Made by a program: the position numbers and the translations under genes. From Stomoxys calcitrans (lineage: Eukaryota; Arthropoda; Insecta; Diptera; Muscidae): a DNA stretch of 64,000 bases. Shown piece by piece: positions 46,020 to 58,365 of the stretch. How positions within the stretch are numbered: position 1 is the stretch's first letter; each line of letters begins with the position of its first letter. The stretch spans positions 153,060,941 through 153,124,940 of the forward strand of contig NC_081553.1 of NCBI RefSeq assembly GCF_963082655.1, given 5' to 3'. Under the pieces are notes generated by a model, which ran no database searches, had not been told where the DNA came from, and saw nothing but the letters and a program-made list of their open reading frames with translations.

Positions 46020-46861
46020 GATTCCCTTAATAAGCCTCGGGTGTTCGCTCAATTGAAGCGTATCGTTGTGCGCTAGAAAAGATTGGTGAGATCTGACCAG
46101 GTGCAACACTGGATTTAGTCAAGAAGGAAGATATTCCTTCTCGACCAATGGAGCATGCTTGGATACCAAGGATTCTCTCAGATCCGGAAGCGATACTTCG
46201 AAGACTAAGGGAATGTAATCCCAATCTTTCAATTACCGACTAGAAGATTGGTAGATTGGATGAGGCTGATGGTGACCGGAGACATGCAGTATTCGTACTA
46301 AACTCTGGCTGTCTCGCAGATCTCAACAAGCCTGAAGGGGTTGTATCCTACGAATTCAACAAGTTGAAACTTAAGGTCTATAGAAGCGGTGGGGTTGGGG
46401 AATTAGGAGACGACTCAGCAGTTGTTGCTGAACACTTGACTGAGGAACTGCCGACCACATCGCTAAATTCTGACGGATTGCAGGTTACTGAAAATCCCCC
46501 TGCCACGATCGAAACAGGAGGGGATGGCGTCGAAACGGGACCCGACAAGCCCTGTGTGGGTGGGTCACAAAATTGGACTGGGCTCAAAGTACGCGATAGC
46601 GGGAAAGCACGGAACTCAGAAAGTACTTCGACAGCAGCAACTAGTGAAGCAGTTAGAAGAAATCGTCCACACCGCAAGTGTCCAGCGTCCAGCTTTCTCA
46701 CCTGCCCCTGGATGCGTACGGAAGCTCATCATGACAAGTTCTAAAGAATGTTGTGAGGATGAACTGCAGGTGGAGTCAGAAGACGAGGCTAACACAACAG
46801 TGGTGGAAGTTCTGAATCTTGACTATGGTCCGGTTTCTACAGATAAATCTTCACCATTGTA
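46020..46861 (+). pseudogene. LOA-like retrotransposon ORF1, plus copy, 5'-truncated
   Basis: Frame 46256-46744 reads RHAVFVLNSGCLADLNKPEG, the gag-like block, and continues into the variable linker; homology passes to frame 46524-46862 with AFSPAPGCVRKLIMTSS. It ends with a stop at 46860-46862 just before ORF2. About the C-terminal half of ORF1 is present. Confidence 0.78.
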
Positions 46862-49600
46862 AGGCCGCTTCGGAGGCACTAAAGGTCCTACTGATTGCTG
46901 GGAGATTTGACGTGGTTCTCATCCAGGAACCATGTGTGTGGATGAATGGTTCGTGGACTACGAATTTCTGGATTTAGACTTCTCAACGGTACGGGGAGTG
47001 GGAGACACAGAGCCTGTATTCTTGCAAAGGGTAGTCTAAATGTTGTTCTTCTTCCGCCACTAAGCACTGAAGATTTAGTGAGAGTCAGCCTTGAAATAAA
47101 CAAGTCTCATTATTGGCTGGCTTCATATATAGGGCACACGATTCAGAGATGCCGCCTTCAAACCTTAAGTCGCTGGTTGAAGCTGCTTCTGTAAGGAAGA
47201 AAAGCCTGATTGTAGGAAGTGATGCTAATGCACATCACCAGATATGACGAAGTTCGGATGTCAACGAAAGGGGTGAGCTGCTTATTGAATATATTATAAG
47301 TTGCAATCTGGCGATTCGTAAAAAAGGGTATAAACCGACCCTTATTATCAGGAACAGGCAGGAGGTACTAGATATCGCCTTAGTATCGGATGATATCAGT
47401 GGAAGAATATGCGACTGGGAAGTGTTGGATGACCACAGCTTCTCTGATCATCGTTATATTAGTTTCCGCCTTGGAGAAAATACATCAGAAGTTGTCCCAC
47501 GGCTAAACAGAAGAAAGGCGGATTGAGATAAATTTCGGCACTAATTATGCACGTTTATCCCTTCTAGACTAGAAAAGGAAGTGGAAGCTACGGAAGATGT
47601 AGACACAGTGGTCAAGCGGATCCCGAAGGTACTAGTGCTAAGCCAAGGGACAAGCAGCGCCTGCAGAAAACTCTTCAACAGAGCAAAATCCCCAAGAGAA
47701 CCACACGATTGGGACATCTCAACGGCTAAGCTAAAAAATATAAGTGCGAGCTGAAAAGGTTCAGAACAAATCCTGGGTAGAATTCTGCAGCTCCGTGGAG
47801 CATACATGTGAGGCCTCTTTGCTAAGGAAGTTTCTGCCCTAGAGACCTATTACGGTGGGATATATCTAGAAGTCAGAGAATGTATAGACAATGTCTAGTG
47901 AGGAAACACTAGATGTTGATACACATTTCTCGGGAAATTCTTCAACGGGCAACGTGGCGCCAGAAGAGGTTGACACTGATATGCATTCGTCGGAGCCCAT
48001 TAGGGAAATTGTGTTTTAGCCGAAAATCCTTTGGGACTCCTTTAAGATGCCAGGCCTTGATGACGTTTCACCGGTTGAATAACAAGCTGTGTCTGATGAA
48101 CTGGTTCCCCGGCTTAGGGAGATATACTCGGCTTGTATTAGAATGTCATATATACCTGTGGGATGGAGGGACACTAAGGTCATTTTCATTCCGAATGCAG
48201 GAAACCCTACCACACGAATGTAAAGATTTTCGTCCTATTTGTCTGTCATCCTTTATGCTGAAGACTCTTGAGGGGTTGATAGAAACATATCTTAGGGCAA
48301 AGATCTCTGGAGATCGCCTGTCGCGGTAGCAGCATGCACATAGTAAAGGCAAATCCACTGAATCAGCCCTTCATGACATAGTCGGCTACATAGAGGGTTC
48401 TCTCGCTGTCCAGGAATATGCAATGGTAGCATTTCTTGACATTGAAGGTTCTTTCAATAATGTAAAACCAGCGTTAATCATGAAGGAGTTTCTAGGCATC
48501 AACTCTACCGTAAGAAAGTTTATTACTAACAAGTGCAAGATAGAATGAGTTTTTTTCAGCAGGAGATACCAGTTGCCAACAGTGGAACCTGTCTCCTTCA
48601 AATCCAACATTTTGGAAAGGGCAAGAAAGGCCACTCTTGCCCTATACACCTGCAGAGAGACAATAATAAAAGTTGGGGATTTAGACAGCGCGTCATGCAG
48701 TGGGTTTATACTGCAGTTGTCAGACCTATAATGCTATATGGTGTTGTGGTCTGGCGGACGGCGCTTCAAAAATCCACCTACTGCTCAATACTTAACCAGA
48801 TCCAAAGGATGGGTTTGTGCATCACAGCCGTAATGAGGACGACACCATCTGATGCACTGAATTTAATGCTACCTCGTATGCCTCTGGACATTGTGGCTAG
48901 ACAAATTGCAGCGACCACTGCCACTGAGGTTAAGGGAGCTTTCTCATTGATCATGTGGCGGCTACGGATACTGTGTTATCCTTGATACAATATCCGATGA
49001 TCCAGGCAGTGTGGTATACACCCTACCTGAGCCGCTTTTTGATAAAAAGTACTGTACCATCATTCCTGATGGAACCGATTGGAACTACGATATCTCCGGT
49101 AATGGTTCCAAACTAAACGACTAGGTGGGCTTTGGGTGTACTTAAAGATCTAGAACTGGTCATATCGAAAAAGTTACCCGACCACTGCAGTGTGTATCAA
49201 GCAGAGATCCTTCCAATAAAGGAAGTGGTGGAATGGCTAAGATATAATGTGATTTCGACGATTGGCATAAATATCTCCTCAGACAGCCATTAAATCCCTG
49301 GAGAAAGTATTTCTGAACACAAAAACCGCCCTCGACTGTCGCAAATCTCTCAACGAGATGGCTGAATAGTTCAATATTCACCTGTTCTGCGTGCCACAGC
49401 GATGCTTGCGAGACTAGGAACTACCTTACGCATTCCAGGGGAACTGGAATCTGTTGGTATGCATCCAGCGACATTTAAACTAAGTTTTCAGGATCAGGCC
49501 AAAAGGTCAACGGATTATAGGCGGTCACAAAGAGGGGTTGTGGGCATTCTAAAATTATGTTGACGGTCTAGACTTCAAGAGGCCCAACGCTTTACTTTGT
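46862..49600 (+). pseudogene. LOA-like retrotransposon ORF2, plus copy, RT core deleted
   Basis: Endonuclease: VVLIQEPC near 46910 and GSDANAHHQI near 47217-47245. Early RT at about 47900-48510 (VGWRDTKVIFIPNA-like, DFRPICLSSFMLKTLEGLI). At about 48528 the sequence jumps to CKIE-type residues beyond the active site, so the YADD box is lost. The thumb region (48700-48985) and RNase H (49080-49400) follow. It ends near 49600 before the C-terminal domain is complete. Confidence 0.77.
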
Positions 49601-49601
49601 A

Positions 49602-49682
49602 AGGCCTTAGACGAATATTTCGAGGTGTTATAAACGGGATGACAAAACTAGCATTCTATGGAAGAGGGAATAAAAACTAAGA
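49602..49682 (-). mobile_element. DINE-1 5' terminal fragment, inverted
   Basis: The reverse complement starts TTTTTATTCCCTCTTCCAT and ends ACACCTCGAAATATTCGTC, the first 80 bp of the family. Confidence 0.7.
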
Positions 49683-49868
49683 TGTGATTTGTAGTCGATA
49701 ACGTCACACAAAATCAAAATTAAACTGGCTAAACACGCATTGTGCTTTCCACCATTGATATGTAAGACTTAAAACGGTGTCATTAATAGACTTAAGCAAA
49801 TATGTATGACAAAAACCATATGAGTAATGAGCAGCAGATTCGTAAGGTCATGTCCTCTGTAGGGGACA

Positions 49869-50520
49869 TCGGTATTGAACTATTCAGCCATATCGTTGAG
49901 AAATCTGCGACAGTCCGGGGGATTTAATCGTCTGTCTGAGAAGACGATTAAATCCCCTCGACTGGCTGTCCCTAAATCCTGGCTGTCTGAGATGATATTT
50001 ATGGCAATGGTCGTTATGACATTAAATCTAAGCCATTTCATCACTACTTTAATTGCAAGTATCTCCGCTTGATACACACTGCAGTGGTCGGGTAACCTTT
50101 TCGATATGACCAGTTCTAGATCTTTAGAGTACACCCCAAAGCCCACCTGGTCATCTAGTTTGGAACCATTCGTATAGAAGTCTATGTAAATTATATTACC
50201 AGGGATATCGTAGTTCCAATCGGTTCTATCAGGAATAGTGGTACAGTACTTTTTATTACACTGCCTGAAACATTGGACATTGTATCGAGGATAACGCAGT
50301 GTTCGTAGCCGCCACATGACCAAAAAGGAAACCCCCTAGCCTCACAGCAATATTCCTCGCCACAATGGCCATAGGCACTAGATGTAGCATTAAATTCAGT
50401 GCATCAGATGATGTCGTCCTCAATCGGCTTTGATCCATACTTTGGATCCGGTTGAATATTGAACAGTAGTTGGACTTTTGAAGCGCCGTCCACCAGACCA
50501 CAACACCATATAGCATTATA
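49869..50520 (-). pseudogene. LOA-like retrotransposon RNase H and thumb fragment, inverted
   Basis: Frame 49880-50323 (minus) covers RNase H with FYTNGSKLDDQVGFGVYSKD (DGS replaced by NGS) and LPDHCSVYQAEILAI. Frame 50256-50516 covers the preceding region (MLYGVVVWWTALQKSNYCSI). It faces the plus copy ending at 49600. Confidence 0.77.
49918..49957. repeat. Perfect 16 bp inverted repeat (hairpin)
   Basis: GGGGATTTAATCGTCT at 49918-49933, loop of 8, and its exact complement at 49942-49957. It sits within RNase H homology and is not present in the other LOA copies, which read straight through here (e.g. 55050-55080). Confidence 0.9.
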
Positions 50521-51366
50521 TTATTTTAGGCATTTGCCAACATCGGTTGAATTTTTCGGCCCAATCGATTCTTAAAAGTGGGACAATTCCATTTGCAAGA
50601 AACCTTTACACAACGCTATGACGTTTTTAATAAATTTCGGCCCAATCGGTTGTTATATTTTGATGTTGTATCACTTTGAAGGAATATCCCAAAAACTATA
50701 TATATCGAAACCATATACAAGTCGGCACCTTAATATTTACTTTATATCTTCTCTTAGGTTTAGTAGGCAACATCTGAGAAAAATGTCGTCCCAAGCGGTT
50801 TTTATTTGTAGATGTAATAGCATTCCAAAAAATATTGGCTTTTTAGGCAAAATTATAAAGAAATAAACATAAAATATTACGAAATGTTGTTAAACCGTTG
50901 TTGCTGACTTCACTGAAACAAACGGTATCGTATTATGTAGCAAAACATTTACCCAGAGTTGGTATTAAAATTTATTACTTTCTATAAAAATTTTCTCTTC
51001 TGGTACGAAAATTTGCTAAACCACGGAAATATATCCTATTACCAAGGAATTTGAAATTAGTTCATACACTTAAAGTGGGTACGAAAACCTCCTAATCAAT
51101 TTTCCTTACAGATAGTTTAAACAAATTTAATTCGCGTTTAAAATTACATCCGAAAGGGAAAATTACACAGAAAATATATTGTAATCTGAAACATATTTAA
51201 ACAAAATTTTGTATGGAAAAAACTTTGCAGCAAATTTTGACTGAAGCTTATTGTTTTGCAGCATATTCTTGTTTGAAGCGTTGAGTGGAGCGGACGTTTT
51301 GCTATTTCGCACCGCAAGAATTTTCCTGTAACTCGTTAAAGGTAATTATTTTTGGAAGAAAAATAT
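50521..51366. other. Unassigned A/T-rich DNA
   Basis: No gene. A weak internal repetition of CGGCCCAATCG (about 50560 and 50637) and a related CGTCCCAAGCGG (50788) is seen, suggesting another decayed repeat. The ORF 50618-50866 has no recognisable features. Confidence 0.4.
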
Positions 51367-51369
51367 AAG

Positions 51370-51414
51370 TCACTCAAGGATAGCTGCGATATAGGATCCA
51401 TTAGGCTGTTGATG
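51370..51414 (+). pseudogene. LOA-like retrotransposon 5' end, left of Jockey insertion
   Basis: GTCACTCAAGGATAGCTGCG matches the 5' end of the copy at 3483. It is separated from the rest of the element (53175 onward) by the Jockey-like insertion. Ends in the target duplication GTTGATG. Confidence 0.75.
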
Positions 51415-53174
51415 TTGTCGTGTTGTTGTAGCAGTTAATTGTGTTCTATCTTTCGTCTGCTTGATTCTGTTGAGTGTCAAGACCCAGGAACTCTACGACT
51501 AAATTGGAGTGCGTTCACCTGAATGAATGTTGTCTAGATCTGCTTGATATGCCGCTTGATCTAGAAATTCTCTTTTGTAGCGCTGAACCTCACGCTCTAG
51601 ATCATGTAGATCTACCTTAAGGCTTCTGGTTGGTGGATATCTATCCACAAGATGATGATTTGGATGGTCTCTGCGATAACAGCCAAAAGGTATTGCTTAG
51701 ACAGCATGCAGTGATGTCTCTGATGAGAACTGAGGAGACAGCTCGTCGCAGTTCGGAGGGCGGCATTCTGACAGAAATGAATATTATTCCACTGCGTGTC
51801 ACAAAGTTGACGTGACCACACTGGCACTGCATAACTTACCACAGAGCGGCCAATTGCTTTGTACGTGGTCAACAAGGTTCCTCTGTCTGAACCCCAATGC
51901 TACTAGCAAGTGACTTGAGGACCTTGTTTCTACTTTTGACTTCATCGCAAATTGCTGTGGCATGTGGGGAGAATGTACAAGAGCTGTCAAATGTGAAGCC
52001 AAGTGTTTTGGGACAATTGATCGTCGGAATCATTTCTCCATCGACAATCACAGTCAGCTCAGTATTTACCTCACGCGTATTTCTAGTGAAAAATGTGGCT
52101 GAAGATTTGGTGTTTGGGTGGATTTGGGTGGCGGATATCTTCGGATTTCTTGCAGCGAAATATGAGGCAAGTTCGTTGAGGTAGACTTTCAACCGCAGAT
52201 GCCATCAATGGGTGGGGGACCTGATGCCATGATCGTTCAATCGTCCGCATATGATATAATCTCTATGCCGTCTGGAGGGGGTGGAATGGAGGATAGGTAG
52301 AGGTTAAACAGTGCCGGATATATCACACCACTTGCGGAACTCCCTGTTTCACTCTACGGAGCTTCAACTTCTTATCCCTAAATTCCACAAATGACTGGCG
52401 ACCACACAGAGAATTCGCGACCCATCGTTTCAGGCCTGGCAGGAGGTACTTGTTGGCGATGTCCTCAAATAATTGGGCATGGCTGACCGTGTCGAATGCC
52501 TTCGATAGGTCCAGTGCCACAAGGACCGTCCTATCACATGGCCTGGGCTGATTGTAGCCACGGCAAATGTGTACGGTGGGCTGTTGTTGTGCTATGCAGT
52601 CTTCGAAATCCATGTTGACGATCGGCGAATGGAAATTCTCCTATGAGGCTCGGGAGGAGTAATGCAACAAGCGTCTTTGCACTGGTGAGAGAAGGGAGAT
52701 CGGTCTGTACGACTCCCCTAAACTCAGGTTCATTCCAGGCTTCAGTAGCGGGATCACTCTTGCCCATTTTCCAGATATTGGGAATTATTAGAGTGCTCAA
52801 AGACAGGTTGAGGACAATAGAAACTCCAGGTGAATTCAGATTATTCAACATCAATGCAGAGATTCTGTCGGGGCCCAACGCCTTAGATGATCTGGCGCCA
52901 CGGATGACATTCGTAACTTCGTCCACGATAAATTGTGATGGCTGTTCATCGGCTCGAAGACCACGAAAACAGTCACGGGTATTTCGCCAAAAGTGACTGA
53001 GGTCCTGTCATCCCGTCTACCGGGGTTCGAGAGTGACTTAACAGTAGACCATAGTTTGCCTACACCGGTGCCTAAACTACATTGTTCCAAGTGCCCTAGC
53101 TACAAATTCCGCTTATGTTCGTTAACTACCCTGTTTATTTCCAGATTCTGCTCGCTGATTCTGGGGTTTGTGGG
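51415..53174 (-). mobile_element. Jockey-like non-LTR retrotransposon, 5'-truncated
   Basis: A minus-strand insert flanked by GTTGATG (51408-51414 and 53175-53181). It carries the RT: pre-RT DEVTNVIRGARSSKALGPD (52870-52926), RT blocks QHGFRRLHSTTTAHRTH (about 52580) and LVALDLSKAFDTVSHAQLF (about 52490), then a gap losing the YADD box region (near 52200-52330), thumb (NCPKTLGFTFDSSCTFSPHA in 51869-52192; VSYAVPVWSRQLC in 51612-51875), and a 3' tail of CAACA type. The endonuclease and ORF1 are missing. The product would have been RT for target-primed transposition. Confidence 0.87.
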
Positions 53175-55772
53175 GTTGATGATCTGCGTCTGTTTCCAGG
53201 CTTAGAATGGGGCTTTTTGCCAAAGGCACCCGGTTTCTATAGATAAATCTCCACCATTATAAGGTCGCTTCCGCGGCACTAAAGGTCCTCCTGATGGCAG
53301 ATGGGTTTTGAGGTGGTTCGAATCCAGGAACCATGTGTGTGTGGAGGAATGGTTCGTGGACTAAGAAATTCTGGATTTCAACTACTCATGGGTACGGGGA
53401 ATGGAAGACACAGAGCCTGTATTCTTGCAAAGAGTAGAATAATTGTTTATCTTCTTCCGTCGCTAAGCACTGTAGATTTAGTAGTAGCCAGCGTTGAAAT
53501 AAACAAGTCTCATTACTGGCTATGTATAGCACACGATTCAGAGGTGCCGCCTTTAAACCTTAGGTCGCTGGTTGAAGCTGCTTCTGTAGTGAGGAAGATC
53601 CTCATTGTAGGAAGTGATGCTAATGCACATCACCAGATATGAGGAAGTTCGAATGTCAACGGAAAGGGTAAGCTGCTTATTGAATATTTTATTATTATAT
53701 ATTAGTCTGTCATCTTTTGTGCTAAAGACTCTTGAGAGGTTGATAGAAACATATCTTAGGGCAAAGATCTCTGGAGATCGTCTGTCGCGGTAGCAGCATG
53801 CATATAGTAAAGGCAAATCCACTGAAACAGCCCTTCACAACCTAGTCGGCTACATAGAGGGTTCTCTCGCTGTCAAGGAATATACAAAGGTAGCATTTTT
53901 TGACATTGAAGGTGCTTTCAATAATGTAAAAACGACGTTAATCATGAAGAAGTTGGAGTTTCTAGGCATCAACTCTACCGTAAGTTCATTACTAACTTAC
54001 TTAATAAAAGAAGAATTACGGCTGGCTTCGGATCTGTGGACCAGCAAAGAAACACCTCAAGGAGGTGCACTGTATCCTCTTCTTTCTTATATAGCCATTA
54101 ACATTATATTATTGTCTCTGGAAGAAAAAGGTGTAAAAGTGGTTTCGTATGCTGATGACGTGGCAATTGCGGTTAGGGGAAAGGAAGCTCTACGTCCAAC
54201 AGCAAAGTGGGCTACCTAAAGTGGTCTAGGTATAAATCCGTGCAAGACAGAATTAGTTCTTTTCAGCAGGAGATACAAGTTGCCCACAGTGCCACCTGTC
54301 TCCTTAGGACGAGAGAATGTTCCATTTATAGAAAGCGCAAAATACCTGGGAGTTTTGCTGGGCAGGAAATCGAACTTAAAATTCAACATTTTGGAAAGGG
54401 CAAGAAAGGAAACCCTTGCCCTATACACCTGCAAGAGAGCCATTGGCAAAAGTTGTGGGTTTAGACCGCGTGTTATGCATTGCGTATATATTGCAGTTGT
54501 CAGACCTATAATGCTATATGATGTTGTGGTCTGGTGGACGGCACTTCAAAAGTCCAACTACTGTTCAATACTTAACCGGATCCAAACGATGGCTTATTTG
54601 TGCATCACAGCCGCACTGAGGACGACACCATGTGATGCACTGAATTGAATGCTACATCTTACGACTCTGGACATTGTGGCTACCCAAATTGCAGCGACCA
54701 CTGCTGTGAGGTTAAGGGAGTTTTCTTATTGGTCATGTGGCGGCTACAGAGACGGTGTTATACTTGATACAGCCCTAAGCCGCTTTTTGATAAAAATTAC
54801 TGTACCTGTACTATTCCTGATAGAACCGATTGGAACTACGATATCCCTGGCGACAGAAGTTATATAGACTTCTATACGGATGATTCCAAACTGAATGACC
54901 TGGCAGGCTTTGGAGTGTACCCTAAAGATCTAGAACTGGTCATATCGAAAATGTTACCCGATCACTGCAATGCGTATCAAGCGGATATCCTTACTTTTAA
55001 GTAAGTGGTGGAATGGCTAAGATATAATGTCATTACGACGATTGCCGTAAATATCTTCTCAGACAGCCATTAAATCCCTGGAGAATGTATTTCTGAACAC
55101 AAAAACCGCCCTCGACTGCCGCAAATCTTTCAACGAGATGGCTGAACAGTTCAATATTCACCTGTTCTGGGTGCCAGGCCACAGAGATATCCCAGGGAAT
55201 TGTAAAACGGATAAGCAAGACTAGGAACTGCCCTACACATTCCAGTGATACTGGAATCTGTGGGTATGCCTCTAGCGACATGTAAGCTAAGTTTTCAGGA
55301 CCACGCCCGATGGACAACGAATGATAGATGGTCACAAAGGGCTGCTGTGAGCATTCAAAAACTATGTGGCCTAATATACACTTAAAGCGGGCTACCGCTT
55401 TGCTGTCATTGGCTAGAATCGACGTCTCAGTCATTGTGTCCGTCGTGACAGGTCACTGTCTAATCGAAACATATTCTGAAAGACTGAAGGACATTGAAGA
55501 AGAAGAGACTATAGAACACCTTCTGTGTGTGTATCCCGCACTAGCAGTTAGAAGGAGTTCCACTTTAGGTTCTCATTTCTTTGAGAACCTGTCTGATTAA
55601 GCGGATGTGAACATTCGCAAGGTATTGGGCTTTTTAAAGCGATCTGGATGCTTCAACGGTAGGAACTAGAAGGCATCTTCCTTCCTCTGTTCCTGTGGTA
55701 TCACAATGGACGAAAACGTGCAAGTGAGTCTGATGGCAATCTGCCACTTAAACCTATCCTAACCTGACCTAT
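53175..55772 (+). pseudogene. LOA-like retrotransposon, internal deletions, best RT and C-terminus
   Basis: Continues the 51370 copy. ORF1 is almost wholly deleted (near 53215). Endonuclease is at 53301-53642 (EVVRIQEPCVCGGMVRG ... VGSDANAHHQI). A deletion near 53700 leads into RT at 53720-54220 with an intact YADD (54148-54159). The thumb follows at 54280-54648, RNase H at about 54860-55200 (YTDDSK, active-site region altered from DGS) and the C-terminal domain at 55328-55600 (VTGHCLIETYSERLK, EETIEHLLCVYPAL). The 3' UTR ends near 55772. Confidence 0.82.
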
Positions 55773-56504
55773 TGTTTTGCAGACATGTCAGTATGAAGTC
55801 CGCTACATTGTATGAGCAAGTAGTGGGGATTGAGATATGGTATACATGATCCTTTAAATATGTAAATGCATTTTCAATAGCAACTCGCAAAGGATGTACT
55901 CCTTTACAGAACAGACAGTATGTTTTGTTATGCCTTTTGTCATAAATTTTCCTTAACGAAACTAATTTAGTTTTTAAGGATTTCTTACACACATTGAAAG
56001 CTACATTCAGCTTAATTATTGTTTATGTTTAAATTCATATTTTCATTAATGGTGACAAATTATTTATGTTCACAATAACAGAATTTTTTTCAATTTTAAC
56101 AGAATTTCAGTGAAACAGATCACAACTTCTTGCCGGAAGAAATTGTTTGTTTCTTTGAAAATGAATGAATGTGCCTTGTCTAGCATTGTATATAAGGATG
56201 TATTTTCCCTCTATATTAAAAAAGGAAGACTAAATTTGTCTATCTGTATGAGTGTGTGTCCGTAAGGCAAATGAATTTTTTGTTGTTGGACAAGCGTGTG
56301 TGTATAGTGAAGTGTCGATCGGTGGCTGTTTGCTTTGTTAGTGTCTAAACTATGGTTCCGCAGCGGGTACCTTATTAGCACAGATCCGCTCCATGCTCCC
56401 CTCCCGCTACTTAACAATTAAATTGACTATTTTCATAGGGCAAGAGATATTAATATTACTTTTGACCTGACGATTACAACATCAAGCAATATTCAACTCC
56501 AAAA
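55773..56504. other. Unassigned region with a small minus-strand ORF
   Basis: The minus-strand ORF at 55759-55992 (77 aa) contains CLFCKGVHPLRVAIENAF, with a CX2C pair, and matches no family I know. It could be a transposase piece, an exon of a host gene or chance. It overlaps the LOA 3' end by a few bases. Nothing else is recognised up to 56504; a TGTGTGTC/GTGTGTGTA-rich stretch lies at about 56250-56310. Confidence 0.4.
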
Positions 56505-56602
56505 ATGCAAAAGAAATTTACATATGAACATTCCACCAAGGAACAGGGCAAACTTTTCACATATAAATGAGTGCGGTCCGATTCAAGTTTAAGCTCAATA
56601 AT
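56505..56602 (-). repeat. SINE 3' part, inverted
   Basis: The minus strand reads TTGAGCTTAAACTTGAATCG then GTTTGCCCTGTTCCTTGG, the 3' half of the SINE family at 23161 and 26675 (linked by remembered consensus). Confidence 0.6.
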
Positions 56603-58270
56603 AACGTGCCTTCTTTTTATAGCCCCCCATGATATTGAAATCGTTCTGGCAGATTTTAATGCGAAGACAGGGAAGGAAGACAACTTTGGTCCAACAGTCA
56701 CGGAACTGCACGGAAGCTGGACATTGAAAAGTTGCAAACACAACAGATGGCAGCGGCATACTCCACTCGGTTGACCCAACTGCCTGATGAGAGCAGTCCT
56801 TGTTCCGGTGAAATAATGGCGTAGTGGCAAACCATTACCCATTCCATGGAAAATGCGGTGAAATCCGTACTTAGGTACCGGAAGCCTCCCCCAAGAAACC
56901 CATGATACGACCAAGAGCGCCGAGATGCTGCTGAAGCCAAGAGTGCGGCATGCGGAGCAACCCTGCAATCAGTAGCAACGCTCCTGATGAAGGAAAGGTA
57001 TCGGGAAAAAGGGAGAGAGGAGAAACGTCTATTCCGCAGAAAGAAAAAGGAAATGGAAAGACGTGAGTGTGAGCGAATTGGGATGTCCAGGTGTCATAAT
57101 GAAGTCCGGAAATTGTTACATGCACATCCTCTAGCAGAGACAAAGAAGAGAAACTGATAACTGACACAGATAGCATGCTGAGGATATGGCGTATGCATTA
57201 GCTTGTCTGCGCAATCTCGCTAGAAGAACGCATACCCGATGATTGGAACGTCTGCATACTATGTCCCGTACACAAGAAAGAGAGACAAGACGGAATGTGC
57301 AACTACAGAGGAATAAGTCTCCTCCCCATGGCATACAAGATACTCTCGAGCGAATTGTGTGAAAGATTAAAACCTAAAGTCAATGAGATAATTGGGCCCT
57401 AACAATGCTGCCTTGGACCTAGTAAATCCCCCCTTAACCAGATATTTACAGTGCGCCAAATCCTGGAAAAGACCCGAGAAGGAAAAATCAACCCCTACCA
57501 TCTCTTTGTTAACTACAAAGCCGCTTTCGATACCCCTATACGTTCAAAAGTATTTCAAGCCATGTCTGAGTTTGGTATCCCTGCAAAATTAATAGGACTC
57601 TGCAGGATGACGCTTGCTAATACATGTTTATCAGTAAGAAAAGGAAAGAATCTCTCCGAACCATTTAATACCAAACGAGGTTTCAGTCAAGATATGGCAC
57701 ACTACCCACAAGAGAACACACGCTACATACCGATATCATAGGTCGGTCACCGGAAGTGGTAACTGAAAATAGGACTGGCAGTAAAGGGAGATAAGAAGAA
57801 ATGGATGGTTTCAACTCCCAAAACGCCTAGTACAACCGATCAATTAAAGAAAATGGAGAAAGTTGGGAACCTCAACTTTGAGATAGTAACTTTTTCTGTC
57901 TCGGAATGACACCAATTTTATAAATAAAGCGGAGAATAAAACTGGCACATAGAAGCTGCTTTGGATTAAGTAAGCAGTTTAGAATTAAGGCCACTTCTCG
58001 ACAGACTAAGATTACACTATACAAGACACTGATACTACCCCTGTTGTTATATGGTACTGAGGCATGGGTACTGGTGAAAGCAGACGAGGCAATGCTTGGA
58101 GTGTTTGAAAGAAAGATTCTTCGTAAAATATATGAGCCAATTTGCGTAAATGGAAAATATAGGCGTCGTATGAAACACGAATAGCATAATTACACGTACC
58201 AAAATACAAAGGCTGCGTTGGCTAGGTCATACTGTCAGAATAGATGAAGAAAGTCCAGCAAAGAAGTCTT
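56603..58270 (+). pseudogene. RTE/CR1-like non-LTR retrotransposon remnant
   Basis: Endonuclease block IEIVLADFNAKTGKED at about 56637-56685, a pre-RT region, then RT with FVNYKAAFDTPIRSKVF and SEFGIPAKLIGLCRM (57451-57741 frame). The catalytic region is deleted. A C-terminal block around 58070-58250 reads as VFERKILRKIYEPI and RLRWLGHTVR-like residues. This endonuclease/RT style is often annotated in insects as 'craniofacial development protein 2-like'. Stops and deletions throughout. Confidence 0.72.
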
Positions 58271-58365
58271 TTGAAGGCAAACACGGTGGTACAGTTTAAA
58301 AAACATAAAAACTGTGCTACAAAAATTTTACAAACAATAAATTCTGCAACTGATAGAGACAGTGG

